DNA of 64,000 nt from G963701675 sp963701675 (GTDB taxonomy: Bacteria > Planctomycetota > Planctomycetia > Gemmatales > Gemmataceae). The notes under the pieces were generated by a model that was given only the letters and a program-made list of their open reading frames with translations, had not been told where the DNA came from and ran no database searches. Shown here in pieces: positions 62,683 to 64,000 of the stretch. Location: NCBI GenBank assembly GCA_963701675.1, contig OY969623.1, positions 8,661,058 to 8,725,057 of the forward strand. Reading direction: 5' to 3'. The position numbers and the translations under genes are program-made. Within the stretch, counting starts at the first letter, position 1; each line of letters opens with the position of its first letter.

Positions 62683-63828
62683 CTACTCAGGTACGGGAAT
62701 CGAGAGCAGATACACCGCAAACGATGCAAGCCAATGTTCGCCGGCGTAGTCGCCGCTGGCGACGTGACGAAGTGCGGCCTCGGCATGGCGAGCCGCCGAT
62801 TCGGCAAATACCTTCCGGGCCGGATCGGTCTTGGGAAGGGCCAGCGCGATGCCACGCATACACCATGCGCGACTTAGATTGAGGCCATCTAAGTGCACGA
62901 TCTGTGGATCGCTTCGGTCAGTAACGGTTGCGGGGACGAACAAACTCTTCGGCTCGCCCTTGCTCAGGTTTGGCAGGAAGCGACTAAACCAGGCCTGAAA
63001 TTCGGCGGGAGGTAAGACACGTCGCATAAGATCCGCCTCCATCAAGCTCGGTGAGAAAAAGTCGGCCCCATCGGGCTCCCAAGCGGCGGGCACATCGACA
63101 TCATTCACAAAATAGGTTCGGCTTCGCTCTTGCATCAAGTCCGCCAACAGCTTGTGATCAACAGCGCGTGCGTAATCCAGCGCGAAGGCCAAGCCGAATG
63201 CGGTATTAGGATGAACGCCGCTGCGAATCGGGTAGGTTTGCTTTGGGAAATATGCCAGATAGCGGGAGACGATCGCGTCGGCCAGCGGTTTCACATTTTT
63301 GGCCCACTCCTTGGCGTCCGGATCGTCCCAACCGTGGAGTTCCTCGGCCAACTTTAGCAGCCACGCCCAGCCGTACGGCCGTTCGAAGGATTGGGAGTTG
63401 GGGCGTCCGAAGTAATCGGCCTCAGCTTTGAGATTCTCCACCGACAAATGCGCCGACAGGACCTTCCGGATCTGTTCTTTCTCTGGAAGGTCCGGGAAAA
63501 GCCGCAGCAGCCGTACCAACATCCAATGCCCGTGAACCGACGAGTGCCAATCGAAGCTTCCATAAAAGGCCGGATGAATCGCGCGCGGCGATCTGACATC
63601 TATCTCGCTGTTTAGCACGTCTGCCGGCTTATTCGGATACTCCTTCTGGATACCCTTGAGCGCCAAACGCGCAAAAAGCGATGCTTGCTCCTGGCTCATG
63701 TTGCTTGCGTCTCGTGAATTTGGCTCATCTGGCTTCACCTGTGTCGTGGCGATTACCGAGATCGGCATCGCCAGTGCGATCATGATAGGCAATCGAGAGT
63801 GACTCCACCCTGCATGAACGCGCTTCAT
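62683..63828 (-). CDS. Secreted DUF2891 protein
   Basis: A 381-residue exported protein: MKRVHAGWSHSRLPIMIALA is a signal. The domain signature is AIHPAFYGSFDWHSSVHGHW, with ERPYGWAWLLKLAEELHGWD, HPNTAFGLAFALDYARA, WEPDGADFFSPSLMEADLMR and LDGLNLSRAWCMRGIALALP, the conserved alpha/alpha-barrel of DUF2891. Possibly a glycan-acting enzyme; activity unknown. Start at the ATG at 63828 (in-frame start at 63837 also possible). Confidence 0.87.
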   Translation of the reverse strand: MKRVHAGWSHSRLPIMIALAMPISVIATTQVKPDEPNSRDASNMSQEQASLFARLALKGIQKEYPNKPADVLNSEIDVRSPRAIHPAFYGSFDWHSSVHGHWMLVRLLRLFPDLPEKEQIRKVLSAHLSVENLKAEADYFGRPNSQSFERPYGWAWLLKLAEELHGWDDPDAKEWAKNVKPLADAIVSRYLAYFPKQTYPIRSGVHPNTAFGLAFALDYARAVDHKLLADLMQERSRTYFVNDVDVPAAWEPDGADFFSPSLMEADLMRRVLPPAEFQAWFSRFLPNLSKGEPKSLFVPATVTDRSDPQIVHLDGLNLSRAWCMRGIALALPKTDPARKVFAESAARHAEAALRHVASGDYAGEHWLASFAVYLLSIPVPE

Positions 63829-63969
63829 CGCTTGCACTCCGTCTTCGGTCGTCGATGCTCACCAGGAGCCATCATACGAAACCGATTCGGACGGGCCGAA
63901 GCAGGATTAAGCAAAGAAAGAAACGAAAGAACCATAAAATAACAGACGGATTTTGGGAGGGAATGAATC

Positions 63970-64000
63970 GTGGCACGACTCAGAGGGGTGGAGCCCAACG
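63970..64000 (+). CDS. Possible gene start at the window edge
   Basis: GTG at 63970, about 9 nt after GGGAGGG, opens MARLRGVEPN and runs off the window. The opening resembles carboxymuconolactone-decarboxylase/AhpD proteins, but ten residues are too few to decide. An alternative ATG at 63963 is in another frame. Confidence 0.3.
   Translation, partial: MARLRGVEPN

Noticed and set aside
1..64000. CRISPR arrays, prophage, IS elements or an origin of replication
   Set aside because: I saw no regularly spaced repeats, transposase or integrase gene, or DnaA-box cluster. The palindromes listed are short single elements.

Overview
The window reads as a piece of a planctomycete chromosome, most like the Gemmataceae/Gemmatales by gene content. 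It has moderately high GC, many single genes on both strands, few operons, and several lineage-typical families: a TIGR03000-type secreted protein, FG-GAP proteins with an N-terminal 'LExLExR' motif, a membrane-tethered Ser/Thr kinase with an extracytoplasmic ligand-binding domain, YncE-like propeller/cytochrome c proteins, and DUF6569, DUF4432 and DUF2891 proteins. It also carries tRNA-Glu(CTC), tRNA-Asn(GTT), ribosomal protein S20, Ndk and YbeY, so it looks chromosomal. I see no rRNA, CRISPR array, prophage, insertion sequence or replication origin.

Layout. 1-2.3 kb: the 5' part of squalene synthase hpnC and a multi-pass membrane protein (minus strand). 2.4-5.9 kb: rpsT, ndk and a kinase fused to a UrtA-like urea/amide-binding domain. 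5.9-11.3 kb: the TIGR03000 protein, two adjacent toxin-antitoxin-like pairs (DUF104-like/PIN and DUF433/DUF5615) and a BlaI/BlaR1 pair whose sensor ends in a thioredoxin-like domain. 11.4-16.8 kb: tRNA-Glu, a large membrane protein and a compact parA-ybeY-HAD-mgtE operon. 16.9-21 kb: an XPB helicase-Bax1 nuclease pair, a GNAT enzyme and a frameshifted hydrolase. 21-24.5 kb: a membrane-anchored sigma-54 activator behind a long dyad-rich leader. 24.5-33 kb: a DUF4432 protein, two peptide transporters, an RNase HII-like enzyme, a HIT protein, RNase HI, a FAH-family enzyme, tRNA-Asn and a damaged alcohol dehydrogenase. 33-42 kb: an SDR/TetR divergent pair, a MarR regulator with its apparent target (4Fe-4S/SCP2 protein), a PaoABC-type molybdenum aldehyde oxidoreductase and a Gfo/Idh oxidoreductase. 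42-64 kb: mostly secreted proteins (DUF6569, FG-GAP, cytochrome c, lipoprotein, GH64-like glucanase, archaemetzincin, NHL propeller, DUF2891), plus dinB, an epimerase and a thermonuclease.

Three points stand out. (1) The secreted redox-like gene at 49688-50302 is interrupted only by an in-frame TGA, exactly where a CxxC second cysteine is expected. A 35-nt two-tier stem-loop starts 18 nt downstream, so a selenocysteine (CxxU) reading must be weighed against a nonsense mutation. (2) Short palindromic families recur: a 34-bp palindrome in two places, and a GGTCTCCTGACC-based repeat that has become the C-terminus of an epimerase. (3) About a dozen genes carry single apparent frameshifts, often at short homopolymers or CG-dinucleotide runs. 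This suggests residual sequence error more than mass pseudogenisation, and all 'broken' calls here should be read with that in mind.
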